Positions 27,498 through 35,281 of a DNA stretch of 64,000 nt are shown piece by piece. The DNA is from Arthrobacter sp. DNA4 (lineage in GTDB: Bacteria > Actinomycetota > Actinomycetes > Actinomycetales > Micrococcaceae), in contig NZ_CP101466.1 of assembly GCF_024362385.1 (NCBI RefSeq), forward strand, positions 1,302,001 through 1,366,000. Reading direction: 5' to 3'. The translations under genes and the position numbers were made by a program. Below the pieces are notes generated by a model. It was not told where the DNA came from. It ran no database searches and worked only from the letters and a program-made list of their open reading frames with translations. How positions within the stretch are numbered: the stretch's first letter is position 1; every line of letters starts with the position of its first letter.

Positions 27498-28127
27498 ATG
27501 GCCGGACTGGGCAGCGGACTGCCGGGTAACGGAGGCGGCCCGGCGCGGCAAACCATCGCCGCGCGCGCCAAGGGCGGCCTCGTGGTTCTGGGCGGCTTCG
27601 TGGCCCTGCTGTTCGCCATCGAGGTGGTCAACACGCTGATGATGGGCGCCCTCACGCGGACCTTCGGCCTGCGGCCCAGGAGCGCCGACGGGCTGCTGGA
27701 CATCTTCACCTTCCCGCTCCTGCATGCCAACCTGAACCATCTGCTGTCCAACAGCCTGCCCCTGGTCATCTTCGGCTTCCTCGTGTTCCTCTCGGGGCTC
27801 CGTGTGTTCCTCACCGCCCTGGCGTTCAGCTGGCTCGGCAGCGGAGTCACCGTTTGGCTTATCGGCAACGGTGTCACGGTGGGCGCGTCCGGCCTGGTCT
27901 TCGGGCTCTTCGCGTTCCTTTTGGTGCGTGGGTTCTTCAACCGCAGCTGGCGGCAGATCCTGCTCGCGGTGGTCCTCTTCATGGGGTACGGGAGCATCCT
28001 GCTGGGCGCCCTGCCGTTCGTGGCAGGCTACGTGAGCTGGCAGGCGCACCTGGGCGGCGCCGCGGGCGGGGTAGTGGCGGCATTGCTGCTTCGTCCGCGC
28101 CTCCCTGCGCTCCCGCGCCAGTCCTGA
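27498..28127 (+). CDS. Rhomboid family intramembrane serine protease
   Basis: Six-helix membrane protease that cuts within lipid bilayers. 209 residues. The catalytic serine is in 'VGASGLVFGLFAF' (G-x-S-G), the partner histidine in 'WQAHLGGAAGG', and 'LLHANLNHLLSN' gives the conserved H-x(3)-H/N cluster of helix 2. It begins 9 nt after the threonine dehydratase gene. Substrate unknown. Confidence 0.9.
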   Translation: MAGLGSGLPGNGGGPARQTIAARAKGGLVVLGGFVALLFAIEVVNTLMMGALTRTFGLRPRSADGLLDIFTFPLLHANLNHLLSNSLPLVIFGFLVFLSGLRVFLTALAFSWLGSGVTVWLIGNGVTVGASGLVFGLFAFLLVRGFFNRSWRQILLAVVLFMGYGSILLGALPFVAGYVSWQAHLGGAAGGVVAALLLRPRLPALPRQS

Positions 28128-28178
28128 CCTCCAGTCCTCCCCGACGGCGTGCCCGGGCGGTCCCTACGGCGCAGACAG

Positions 28179-28218
28179 AAAAGCGGCGGCCGTCCCAGTG
28201 GGGACGGCCGCCGCTTTT
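28179..28218. terminator. Bidirectional hairpin terminator between rhomboid gene and greA
   Basis: Perfect 18-bp stem (28179-28196 with 28201-28218), 4-nt loop, with A4 at one end and T4 at the other, so it can stop transcription from both sides. Confidence 0.92.
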
Positions 28219-28247
28219 GCCGGACCGGCTTGCTGCTTGTCCTGGCG

Positions 28248-28742
28248 TTACCCGGCGTAGGGCTTGGCGGAGAGGATCTCCACCTTGATGTCCTTGCCGT
28301 TCGGTGCAACGTAGCTGAGGGTCTCGCCCTCCTTGTGCCCCAGGATGGCCGCACCAAGGGGGGACTTCTCGCTGAAGACATCCAGGTCCGAGTCGCCGGC
28401 GATTTCGCGCGACCCCAGCAGGAAGGTTTCCTCATCCCCGGCGATCCTGGCAACCACGAGCATGCCGGGCTCAACGATGCCGTCATCGGCAGGCGCTTCA
28501 CCCACATGGGCGTCCCGGAGCAGGACCGTCAGCTGGCGGATGCGGGCTTCAATCTTGCCCTGTTCCTCCTTGGCCGCGTGGTAGCCCCCGTTTTCCTTGA
28601 GGTCCCCCTCTTGCCGCGCTGCTTCAATCTTCTGGACGATCTCCGCCCGGCCTGCGCCGGAAAGGTGGTCCAGCTCTGCCTTCAGGCGGTCAAAAGCTTC
28701 CTGGGTAAGCCAGGCTGCAGATGCGCTGTTGGTGGTAGACAC
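28248..28742 (-). CDS. greA: Transcription elongation factor GreA
   Basis: Secondary-channel factor that makes stalled RNA polymerase cleave its backtracked RNA. 164 residues: an N-terminal antiparallel coiled coil ('AELDHLSGAGRAEIVQKIE' to 'ARIRQLTVLLRDA') whose tip has the essential acidic residues in 'ARQEGDLKENGGYHAAKEEQ', then an FKBP-like C-terminal domain ('SPLGAAILGHKEGETL'). GTG chosen because AGGAGAAG precedes it by 3-6 nt; a longer in-frame ATG at 28772 lies inside the leader hairpin's T-run. Confidence 0.95.
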   Translation of the reverse strand: MSTTNSASAAWLTQEAFDRLKAELDHLSGAGRAEIVQKIEAARQEGDLKENGGYHAAKEEQGKIEARIRQLTVLLRDAHVGEAPADDGIVEPGMLVVARIAGDEETFLLGSREIAGDSDLDVFSEKSPLGAAILGHKEGETLSYVAPNGKDIKVEILSAKPYAG

Positions 28743-28775
28743 GGACTTCTCCTCTAGTGGTCCTACATGCAAAAG

Positions 28776-28823
28776 ACCCCGCCACGGTGGCCACTTGTGG
28801 AACAGTAACCAGCTCAGCGGGGT
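28776..28823 (-). promoter_or_regulatory. Terminator-like hairpin in the greA leader
   Basis: On the minus strand ACCCCGC (28823-28817) pairs with GCGGGGT (28782-28776), with an inner GGTTAC/GTGGCC stem, followed directly by CTTTTG. A -10 (TACAAT, 28843-28838) just upstream would start the RNA about 8 nt before the hairpin, so most transcripts could end before greA. Confidence 0.5.
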
Positions 28824-28893
28824 AAAGGTATCTCTCCATTGTAGTCAATCCCGTGGAGATAACCCAACAAGCAAGCGTCGCGCATCACATCCC

Positions 28894-29352
28894 TTACGAC
28901 TCCCCGCCGGGAATCCAGCAGCTGTCCACCACGCCGGACACGGACGCCGACTCCGTGCGCAACGTGACGCGCTGGGCGACTGTCCGGCCGCCGTCGGGCG
29001 TTGAGTCCCCCGGGGACGGCGGGATGTCCACCACTTTCCAACCCACCACGGCAAACTTGGCGTCCAGCGCCTTCACGGCGCACTTGACGGGCTTGGCCGG
29101 TTCCCGGGTCACCTGGAAGTCGACTTCGGCGAGGGTGGCATCGGCGGTGCTGTAACCCACATCCTTGAACGTCACCCCGGAGAGCGAATTGGACGTGGTC
29201 ACCCAGGCCAGGAACCCGATCCCCACGGCCAGCGCGACGCCGATGGCCAGCGGGGCGGCCTTGGGGGAAAGCCGGCGCTTTTTAGCACCATACCGATTGG
29301 CTAGGCTAGTGTCTGCGGGCACGGATTGGGCCGTCTGGTCCGGGGAAGTCAC
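28894..29352 (-). CDS. DUF4307 membrane protein
   Basis: Actinobacterial protein of unknown function with one membrane helix ('APLAIGVALAVGIGFLAWV', near residues 33-51) and an extracytoplasmic beta-rich domain of about 100 residues ('GYSTADATLAEVDFQVTREP', 'CAVKALDAKFAVVGWK', ending with a cysteine near 'VVDSCWIP'). 152 residues. The two cysteines could form a disulphide. The position between greA and divergent mca is, from general knowledge, conserved in Actinobacteria. Confidence 0.87.
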   Translation of the reverse strand: MTSPDQTAQSVPADTSLANRYGAKKRRLSPKAAPLAIGVALAVGIGFLAWVTTSNSLSGVTFKDVGYSTADATLAEVDFQVTREPAKPVKCAVKALDAKFAVVGWKVVDIPPSPGDSTPDGGRTVAQRVTLRTESASVSGVVDSCWIPGGES

Positions 29353-29358
29353 CGGACC

Positions 29359-29364
29359 AGTTTA
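29359..29364 (-). promoter_or_regulatory. -10 element (TAAACT) of the DUF4307 gene, predicted leaderless
   Basis: On the minus strand TAAACT ends 6 nt before the GTG start. Confidence 0.55.
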
Positions 29365-29485
29365 GTGCCCATTCCGCCGGCGCTTTCGCGGTGGCACCAA
29401 CTGCCGGCTAGGCGCGGCGCCCGCCCGCATCACCCGTAAGCTGCCCCAGAGCCGCTAAAGACGAAATTAAGGAGCCGTCCCCTCC

Positions 29486-30391
29486 ATGACAGCGCCCAGC
29501 AAATCCCAGGTGCCGCTCCGGCTGCTCGCGGTCCACGCCCACCCGGATGACGAATCCAGCAAGGGTGCTGCGACCATGGCCATGTATGCATCCAACGGCG
29601 TGGATGTCCTGGTGGCAACCTGCACGGACGGCTCCCGCGGCGACATCCAGAACCCGGCAGTTGAAGGTGAGCCGCATCCCAAGCGGGACATGGCCGTCGC
29701 GCGCAGGCTGGAGATGCAGCGGGCCGCTGCCATCCTGGGCATCCGCCAGCGGTGGCTGGGCTTTGTAGACTCCGGCCTCCCGGAGGGCGACCCGCTCCCG
29801 CCCCTTCCGGCCGGCTCCTTCGCCACCCTGCCCCTGCAACAGGCGGCCGCGCCCCTGGTGCGGCTGGTCCGGTCCTTCAAGCCGCACGTCATCCTCAGTT
29901 ATGACGAGAATGGCGGCTACCCCCACCCGGACCACATCATGGCCCACAGGGTAGCCGTGGAGGCGTTTGAGGCAGCAGGGGATCCGGAACGCTACCCGGA
30001 CGCGGGGGAGGCGTGGGAGCCCAGCAAGCTCTATTACGACCGGGCCTTCAGCCCGGAGAGGTTCCGGGCACTGCACTTTGCGCTCGAAGAGGCAGGTCTG
30101 CAGTCCCCGTATGCCGAGCGCCTGGCCGCGTGGCTGGAGTCTGATGCGGAGGGGCACACGCCACCTCCTGCCGCCCACCCCACCACCACCCAGGTGGACT
30201 GCGGCGACTTCTTCGAAATGCGCGACGACGCACTGCGCGCCCACCGCACGCAGGTGGACCCGCTGGGGTTCTTCTTCGCGGTGTCGCCGGACATGCAGCG
30301 CCGGGTCTGGCCTTGGGAAGACTACTCCCTGATCCACTCCCGGGTGCCGTCCGAACTCCCCGAGAAGGACCTGTTCGCCGGGCTAAGATAG
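29486..30391 (+). CDS. mca: Mycothiol S-conjugate amidase
   Basis: Zinc hydrolase that cleaves mycothiol S-conjugates to a mercapturic acid, for export, and GlcN-inositol, a detoxification step peculiar to Actinobacteria. 301 residues. Zinc ligands are 'VHAHPDDES' (A-H-P-D-D-E, residues 18-23) and 'YPHPDHIMAH'. 'TCTDGSRGDIQNPAVEG' and the C-terminal 'HRTQVDPLGFFFA' are LmbE/PIG-L family blocks that favour Mca over MshB. AAGGAG precedes the ATG by 10 nt. Confidence 0.93.
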   Translation: MTAPSKSQVPLRLLAVHAHPDDESSKGAATMAMYASNGVDVLVATCTDGSRGDIQNPAVEGEPHPKRDMAVARRLEMQRAAAILGIRQRWLGFVDSGLPEGDPLPPLPAGSFATLPLQQAAAPLVRLVRSFKPHVILSYDENGGYPHPDHIMAHRVAVEAFEAAGDPERYPDAGEAWEPSKLYYDRAFSPERFRALHFALEEAGLQSPYAERLAAWLESDAEGHTPPPAAHPTTTQVDCGDFFEMRDDALRAHRTQVDPLGFFFAVSPDMQRRVWPWEDYSLIHSRVPSELPEKDLFAGLR

Positions 30392-30488
30392 ACAGGCAGG
30401 ACATTTCTATCTTGTGTAGAAGACGGGTGCGGCGACCGGCCGTTCCGTTCGCATCCTGCTGCATCCGTTCCACCAGAAGGTATTAACC

Positions 30489-30830
30489 GTGCATTCTCTG
30501 CTCCTCAGCCTCGCCACCACGCCGAGCCCGCTGCCCACTCCGACGCTCCGGGACGGAATATCCGAGGACCAGGTAACGCCGGGCCTTCTGGGGTTCATCA
30601 TGACGGCCTTCTTTGTTGTGGCCACCGCCCTGCTCATTGTGGACATGGTGCGGCGGATCCGCAGGGTACGCTACCGGGCCCAGGTGGAGGAAGAGCGCCT
30701 GGCCGCCGCTGCCGCGGCAGACGTTGACGCCGCAGACGCCCAGGATGGGCTCGACGACGGCACCCGCCAGGCAGCGCCGGACGCCAACGGAAACGGGCCG
30801 GCAGACGGGCTCCCGCGGCCCCGCGAGTAA
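30489..30830 (+). CDS. Small membrane protein of unknown function
   Basis: 113 residues with one helix ('LLGFIMTAFFVVATALLIVD') followed by a basic stretch 'MVRRIRRVRYRAQ' and an acidic, Ala-rich cytoplasmic tail; the charge pattern puts the tail inside. AAGG lies 9 nt before the GTG. I do not recognise a domain; similar proteins accompany mca in related genomes as far as I recall. A 97-nt gap after mca contains a short AAGATAG/CTATCTT inverted repeat. Confidence 0.75.
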   Translation: MHSLLLSLATTPSPLPTPTLRDGISEDQVTPGLLGFIMTAFFVVATALLIVDMVRRIRRVRYRAQVEEERLAAAAAADVDAADAQDGLDDGTRQAAPDANGNGPADGLPRPRE

Positions 30831-30839
30831 GAGGGTCCC

Positions 30840-30856
30840 GCCGCCGGGGCGGCTTT
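30840..30856. terminator. Short GC hairpin between convergent genes
   Basis: GCCGCC (30840-30845) and GGCGGC (30848-30853) followed by TTT, in a 24-nt gap; small loop, weak call. Confidence 0.4.
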
Positions 30857-31598
30857 AGGCGAGGACCGCCAGCGCGATCGCCACGAAGTGGGCTGCGAAG
30901 GCAAACACGGTGAACGCGTGGAACAGTTCGTGGAAGCCGAAGTGGTAGTAGCTGAAGTTGGGCTTCTTGAGGGCGTAAAAGACAGCGCCCGTGATGTAGA
31001 GGACGCCGCCCACGCAGATCAGCACTGCTGCCGGAATGCTGGCCTGGAAGAACTGCGGCAGGTAGAACAGCGCGCCGCAGCCCAGCGCGATGTAGATCGG
31101 AACGTAGAGCCAGCGCGGCGCATCAGTCCAGAGCAGCCGGAACAGCACTCCGAGGATGGCTCCGGCCCAGATCACCCACAGGAGCACCACAGCCTGCTGG
31201 CGTTCCAGCAGGGTCCATGCCAGTGGCGTGTACGTGCCGGCGATCACCAGCATGATGTTGGTATGGTCCAGCCGCTTCAGGATGAGCTTGACCCGCGGGG
31301 ACCAATTGCCGCGATGGTAGACGGCGCTGACACCGAACAGCAGAACGCCGGTGGCAGCGTAGATGGCAGACGTGACCCGGCGGTCAACCGTGGGGGCGAG
31401 GACAACCAGGATGACCCCTGCGGCAAGTGCCAGCGGGGCCGTGACGGTGTGGATCCAGCCGCGCCATTTGGGCTTGACCATCAGTAGTTCCGCCAGGCGG
31501 ACCGCGGCATCATCCACCGCGCTGGGCTCCGGATCCTGGCTGGAGTTCCAGTCCTCGGGCCGGGGCGCCGGGGAGGCCTGCGGGGAGTCGCTGTTCAT
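30855..31598 (-). CDS. Hemolysin III (YqfA/PAQR) family membrane protein
   Basis: Seven-helix protein of the adiponectin-receptor-like superfamily; bacterial members bind a metal and may be hydrolases, haemolysin activity being shown only for a few. 247 residues. Conserved metal residues: 'GVSAVYHRGNW' (S and H), 'LKRLDHTNIMLVIAGTYTPL' (D, H) and 'FHELFHAFTVFAFAAHFVA' (H-x3-H). ATG at 31598 is chosen because a TATTCT -10 sits 6 nt upstream; a much longer open frame runs on to 32393 but crosses uppS. Confidence 0.9.
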   Translation of the reverse strand: MNSDSPQASPAPRPEDWNSSQDPEPSAVDDAAVRLAELLMVKPKWRGWIHTVTAPLALAAGVILVVLAPTVDRRVTSAIYAATGVLLFGVSAVYHRGNWSPRVKLILKRLDHTNIMLVIAGTYTPLAWTLLERQQAVVLLWVIWAGAILGVLFRLLWTDAPRWLYVPIYIALGCGALFYLPQFFQASIPAAVLICVGGVLYITGAVFYALKKPNFSYYHFGFHELFHAFTVFAFAAHFVAIALAVLA

Positions 31599-31604
31599 GG
31601 CACC

Positions 31605-31610
31605 AGAATA
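31605..31610 (-). promoter_or_regulatory. -10 element (TATTCT) of the hemolysin III gene, predicted leaderless
   Basis: Minus-strand TATTCT ends 6 nt before the ATG. Confidence 0.55.
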
Positions 31611-31612
31611 AC

Positions 31613-31641
31613 TTACGGACCGGTAAGTTACTGATCGGTAA
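31613..31641. promoter_or_regulatory. Two tandem TTAC-N6-GTAA operator palindromes
   Basis: TTACGGACCGGTAA (31613-31626) and TTACTGATCGGTAA (31628-31641), 15 bp apart, differ at two central positions. They cover the -10 to -35 spacer of the hemolysin III promoter. Spacing of one and a half helical turns and the sequence suit a TetR-family repressor. Confidence 0.65.
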
Positions 31642-31733
31642 CATACTTTCAGACCTGTCATGAGGTCCTCCCCGTCCCGGGGTGTCCCGGGCGGTAGCCT
31701 AGGATGTGGATGTAGGTACGGCAGGAAAGTCAG

Positions 31734-32507
31734 GTGAGTGGACGCGTGGAGTTGCCCGGGTTCCTCTATGGCTATTACGAGCGCCGGCTGCTCAAGGACC
31801 TCCCGCGCGACCGCATTCCCCGGCACATTGGTGTGATGGTGGACGGAAACCGGCGCTGGGCCAAGCAATTCAATGCCCCCACCGCCCAGGGCCACCAGGC
31901 GGGTGCGGACAAGATCCACGAATTCCTGGGCTGGTGCCAGGAGCTCGGCGTCAAGGTGGTGACGCTGTACATGCTCTCCACGGACAACATGAACCGCTCC
32001 AGCGAGGAACTGGACCTCCTGATGGGGATCATCGCCAACACCCTGGACCGGCTGGACGAAGACGCGAACATCTCCGTGCATGCCATGGGTGCCCCGGAAC
32101 TGCTTCCGGACTACCTGGCCGAGCGGCTGAACAAACTCACGGCCAGGACTCCTGTCCGGGAAAAGATCCATGTCAACGTGGCAGTGGGGTACGGGGGCCG
32201 CAGGGAGATCGTCGACGCCGTCCGTGAACTCCTGCATGACGCCGTCGCCAAGGGCACGGACATTTCCAGGCTCGCCGATGACCTGTGCGTCGATGACATT
32301 TCCCGGTACCTGTACACCCGGGGCCAGCCGGATCCGGACCTGGTGATCAGGACGTCGGGGGAGCAGCGCCTCTCCGGCTTCCTGATGTGGCAAAGCGCCT
32401 ACAGCGAGTTCTACTTTTGCGAGGCCCTGTGGCCCGCCTTCCGCAAGGTTGACTTCCTCCGCGCCCTGCGGGACTACGCCGGGCGGCAGCGGCGCTTTGG
32501 CACCTGA
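31734..32507 (+). CDS. Isoprenyl transferase (cis-prenyltransferase, UppS family)
   Basis: Condenses isopentenyl diphosphate onto an allylic diphosphate to make cis-polyprenyl carriers for envelope glycans. 257 residues. '[13 protein letters not shown]' holds the catalytic Asp37, '[11 protein letters not shown]' the hinge, and '[20 protein letters not shown]' the IPP-binding region with '[11 protein letters not shown]'. The actinobacterial genome usually has two paralogues (a Z-FPP synthase and a decaprenyl-PP synthase); this one cannot be assigned to either from sequence alone, so I give no symbol. GTG start preceded by AGGAAAG. Confidence 0.92.
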   Translation: MSGRVELPGFLYGYYERRLLKDLPRDRIPRHIGVMVDGNRRWAKQFNAPTAQGHQAGADKIHEFLGWCQELGVKVVTLYMLSTDNMNRSSEELDLLMGIIANTLDRLDEDANISVHAMGAPELLPDYLAERLNKLTARTPVREKIHVNVAVGYGGRREIVDAVRELLHDAVAKGTDISRLADDLCVDDISRYLYTRGQPDPDLVIRTSGEQRLSGFLMWQSAYSEFYFCEALWPAFRKVDFLRALRDYAGRQRRFGT

Positions 32508-32562
32508 AACCCGCGGTTCATCACGAGTTCATACATCCGCCGGAGAAATCGCCGCCAAATAG

Positions 32563-32593
32563 TTGCGGAAATGACCCGGAGTGGATTTACGTT
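32563..32593 (+). promoter_or_regulatory. Possible promoter of the PhoH leader
   Basis: TTGCGG (32563-32568) and TACGTT (32588-32593) with a 19-nt spacer; an ATCAGC/GCTGAT hairpin lies just downstream. Weak call. Confidence 0.3.
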
Positions 32594-32640
32594 ATATCCA
32601 TCAGCAGGCAAAACCGCCGGCTGATCGGGGAGGCCAGTAC

Positions 32641-32712
32641 ATGGAGCGAAACATCGCACCGGGTGTATGGGAGGCCGGATCCGGCCTCGTGGCCGAGCCG
32701 CCTCACCAATAA
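32641..32712 (+). CDS. Small leader ORF (23 codons) before the PhoH gene
   Basis: ATG with a very good GGGGAGG site 7 nt upstream, 23 sense codons ending in TAA, 34 nt before the PhoH start. It codes for [20 protein letters not shown] plus three residues. No known homologue comes to mind. It may be a leader peptide or a chance ORF, since the true PhoH start has a weaker site of its own. Confidence 0.4.
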   Translation: MERNIAPGVWEAGSGLVAEPPHQ

Positions 32713-32746
32713 CAATTCCGGGCTGGCGCCCGGGGCTGGAGTCGAT

Positions 32747-34165
32747 GTGGCTACTTCTGAACAACTGCCCGAGGTCCTGGTTGGACAGGGCGGAAAAGCT
32801 ACCTCTCGCGCCGAGCGAGCCACCTCTGTGACCGGCGCAGCAACTGATGCTGCGGCCGGTCTTGCTGTCTCCGGAAGGGAAGCCGACATCCACACCTTCG
32901 TCATCGACACCTCCGTCCTGCTCTCCGACCCGCGGGCACTCCTGCGCTTCGCCGAACATGAGGTGGTGGTCCCCGTCGTGGTCATCACCGAACTCGAAGC
33001 CAAACGGCACGATCCGGAACTGGGCTATTTCGCCCGGAATGCCCTGCGGCTCCTGGACGACCTCCGGGTCAAGCACGGCGGCCTGAACCAGCCCCTGCCC
33101 ATCGGGAATGAGGGCGGCACCCTCATGGTGGAACTGAACCACATCTCCACAGAGGTGCTCCCGCTGGGCTTCCGCAGCGGGGACAATGACAGCCGCATCC
33201 TCGCCGTCGCCAAGAACCTGGCCAACGAGGGGCGCAACGTCACGGTTGTCTCCAAGGACCTGCCCATGCGCGTCAAAGCATCCGCCATGGGGCTTACTGC
33301 CGACGAGTACCGGAACGAGCTGGTCAAGGACTCCGGCTGGACCGGCGTTGCCGAAGTCGAGGCGGACGAACAGGACATCGCCACCCTCTACGGCCACGAA
33401 CCCGTCTTCATCCCCGCCGCCGCGGAACTGCCCGTCAACACCGGGCTGGTGCTGCTCTCCAACCGCGGCTCCGCACTGGGCCGGGTGGGCGCCGACAAGC
33501 AGGTCCGCCTGGTCAAGGGCGACCGTGACGTGTTCGGCCTCCACGGCCGTTCCGCCGAACAGCGGCTGGCCATCGACATGCTGATGGATCCCGGCGTGGG
33601 CATCGTATCCATCGGTGGCCGCGCCGGCACCGGCAAGTCGGCACTGGCCCTCTGCGCGGGCCTCGAAGCTGTGCTGGAACGCCGCGAACACCGCAAAGTG
33701 ATCGTCTTCCGGCCCCTTTTCGCGGTGGGCGGCCAGGAACTCGGTTACCTGCCGGGTTCCGAGTCCGAGAAAATGAACCCCTGGGCACAGGCAGTCTTTG
33801 ACACCCTGGGCGCCCTGGTCAGCCAGGAAGTGGTGGAAGAGGTCATGGACCGGGGAATGCTCGAGGTCATGCCCCTCACCCACATCCGCGGACGTTCCCT
33901 CCACGATGCCTTCGTGATCGTCGATGAGGCCCAGTCCCTCGAAAAGAACGTCCTCCTCACCGTCATGAGCCGCATGGGCCAGAACTCCAAGATCGTGCTC
34001 ACCCACGACGTCGCCCAGCGTGACAACCTGCGCGTGGGACGCCACGATGGAATCGCCGCCGTCGTCGAAACCCTGAAAGGACACCCCCTCTTCGGCCACA
34101 TCACCCTGACCCGCTCGGAACGTTCACCGATCGCGGCCCTGGTGACGGAACTCCTGGAGGGCTGA
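32747..34165 (+). CDS. PIN domain-PhoH family ATPase (PhoH2/YlaK type)
   Basis: Fusion of an N-terminal PIN ribonuclease domain and a C-terminal PhoH helicase-like ATPase; such proteins unwind and cut RNA. 472 residues from a GTG with GGAG 5 nt upstream. PIN acidic residues: '[13 protein letters not shown]', '[11 protein letters not shown]' and 'NDSRILAVA', '[12 protein letters not shown]'. PhoH part: Walker A '[12 protein letters not shown]', '[20 protein letters not shown]', Walker B '[13 protein letters not shown]' and '[10 protein letters not shown]'. Unlike mycobacterial PhoH2 there is no separate antitoxin gene, but the leader ORF occupies that place. Confidence 0.92.
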   Translation: MATSEQLPEVLVGQGGKATSRAERATSVTGAATDAAAGLAVSGREADIHTFVIDTSVLLSDPRALLRFAEHEVVVPVVVITELEAKRHDPELGYFARNALRLLDDLRVKHGGLNQPLPIGNEGGTLMVELNHISTEVLPLGFRSGDNDSRILAVAKNLANEGRNVTVVSKDLPMRVKASAMGLTADEYRNELVKDSGWTGVAEVEADEQDIATLYGHEPVFIPAAAELPVNTGLVLLSNRGSALGRVGADKQVRLVKGDRDVFGLHGRSAEQRLAIDMLMDPGVGIVSIGGRAGTGKSALALCAGLEAVLERREHRKVIVFRPLFAVGGQELGYLPGSESEKMNPWAQAVFDTLGALVSQEVVEEVMDRGMLEVMPLTHIRGRSLHDAFVIVDEAQSLEKNVLLTVMSRMGQNSKIVLTHDVAQRDNLRVGRHDGIAAVVETLKGHPLFGHITLTRSERSPIAALVTELLEG

Positions 34166-34180
34166 CCTCACCTAAGCAAG

Positions 34181-34211
34181 GGGCCGTGGCCGGTTCGCCG
34201 GGCCACGGCCC
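34181..34211 (+). terminator. Hairpin terminator after the PhoH gene
   Basis: 11-bp stem (34181-34191 with 34201-34211), 9-nt loop, then TTG. Its arms closely resemble, in reverse complement, the hairpin at 34558-34583 near the end of the opposing gene. Confidence 0.7.
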
Positions 34212-34591
34212 TTGTGCGTGACCGGGGTTGGGTTCGTCCGCCCCGAGCGCTTCGCCGTCGCTTAGACACCTCCCGGCGCGCCGCTCCGGTCGCTGGGCGA
34301 CCTGCGCAACGCTCTGGTCGGCGATGCGCTCCTAGGCGAAGCGTTCGGACCGGACGTGTGCCAAAGCCCACCGGAGGCAACGGCAAGCACAAGCCGGGTT
34401 GCGGCCCTTCTCGTAGGAGCGCATCGCGGCGCTTCGGCCACCGTAGGTCGCCCAGCGACCGAAGGTGGCCCTATGCGCTGTAAGCGTCGTCCCGAGGGAC
34501 CCGGCGCGAGCCTGCGAGCGTTGGGAAGGGACCTACGCGCTAAGCGACGGAGAAGGACCGTGGCCCGGCGTACCCAGCCACGGACAGGCAC
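34212..34591. repeat. Non-coding region built of nested inverted repeats
   Basis: Nothing here looks coding on either strand. It contains three long inverted repeats: 34250-34265 with 34540-34555 (15 of 16), 34287-34303 with 34445-34461 (17 of 17) and 34321-34334 with 34414-34427 (14 of 14). The second and third share one axis near 34374. A hairpin at 34558-34583 (CCGTGGC/GCCACGG) would terminate the minus-strand GNAT gene. Possibly a REP-like or transposon-derived palindromic element, or a structured RNA. Confidence 0.7.
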
Positions 34592-35239
34592 TCAACGCAC
34601 GCCGAGGAACTTGGCCGCTGAGTCGTGGCCTTGGACCTGCAGTTCCCAGTCCGGGCGGTTGAAGGTTTCCGGGGTGAGGCGGACGTGCTGGAGAGTTTCG
34701 ACTTTGGTGCCCCAGGCTTTGCGGGTGGTGCCGTTGAGTTCGTAGCCGAGGGAACGGGAGACGCCCAGGGAGGCGCTGTTCCAGGCGGCGGCCTCCGACT
34801 CGGCGACTTCCGCGCCGAGCCACTCAAAGGCCCACAGGACGACGGCGGCACGCATCTCCCTGCCCAGTCCCCGGCCCTGGACGGACTTCTTGAGCCAGGA
34901 GCCGGTGGTGACGGTCTTCAGCACCGTGAAGTCCTTGGCGCCAACGTCCTGGCACCCGATGAACTGCCCTTCATGCCAGATCCCCAGGAGCAGCGTCCAG
35001 TGCTCCGGCGTGAACTCTCCGCGGCAGCGCCAGTACCAGCGAGCCATGTTGGAGCCCAGTTCGTCACCGGGCAGCTCGGTCCACGGCGTGCTGAACGGGT
35101 TCGTGGCGGGGTCGTGGATTCCGCTGCGGGCGGCGTCGACAGCCGCCGGGATGTCCTGGTCGGTGATGGGCCGGAGCTCCAGCCGGGGCGTGGTCAGCCT
35201 GAGGTCGAACAGGGGCCAGATGGAGCTCATCGTCGTCAT
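34592..35239 (-). CDS. GNAT family N-acetyltransferase (RimJ/RimL-like)
   Basis: Acetyl-CoA-dependent transferase of unknown target. 215 residues starting 'WPLFDLRLTTPRLELRPITD', the beta-1 start common to RimJ/RimL-type enzymes. The acetyl-CoA loop is 'SVQGRGLGREMRAAV' (Q/R-x-x-G-x-G/A) and 'AAAWNSASLGVSRSLGYELN' is motif B. ATG at 35239 is supported by a TAGGCT -10 exactly 6 nt upstream. Confidence 0.88.
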   Translation of the reverse strand: MTTMSSIWPLFDLRLTTPRLELRPITDQDIPAAVDAARSGIHDPATNPFSTPWTELPGDELGSNMARWYWRCRGEFTPEHWTLLLGIWHEGQFIGCQDVGAKDFTVLKTVTTGSWLKKSVQGRGLGREMRAAVVLWAFEWLGAEVAESEAAAWNSASLGVSRSLGYELNGTTRKAWGTKVETLQHVRLTPETFNRPDWELQVQGHDSAAKFLGVR

Positions 35240-35245
35240 CCGCGA

Positions 35246-35251
35246 AGCCTA
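35246..35251 (-). promoter_or_regulatory. -10 element (TAGGCT) of the GNAT gene, predicted leaderless
   Basis: Minus-strand TAGGCT ends 6 nt before the ATG. Confidence 0.6.
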
Positions 35252-35281
35252 GCCGACCTGGGCCGGGAGGACCTGTCACGA

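Noticed and set aside
30385..30413. AAGATAG/CTATCTT inverted repeat after mca as terminator
   Set aside because: Only 7 AT-rich base pairs with a 15-nt loop; too weak to call.
31599..32393. Long upstream extension of the hemolysin III frame
   Set aside because: Runs through the operators and most of uppS; the ATG at 31598 has a -10 at the right distance and fits family length.
34212..34591. Small open frames on both strands in the repeat region
   Set aside because: Arg/Ser/Pro-rich products with no ribosome sites, explained by palindromic GC-rich DNA.
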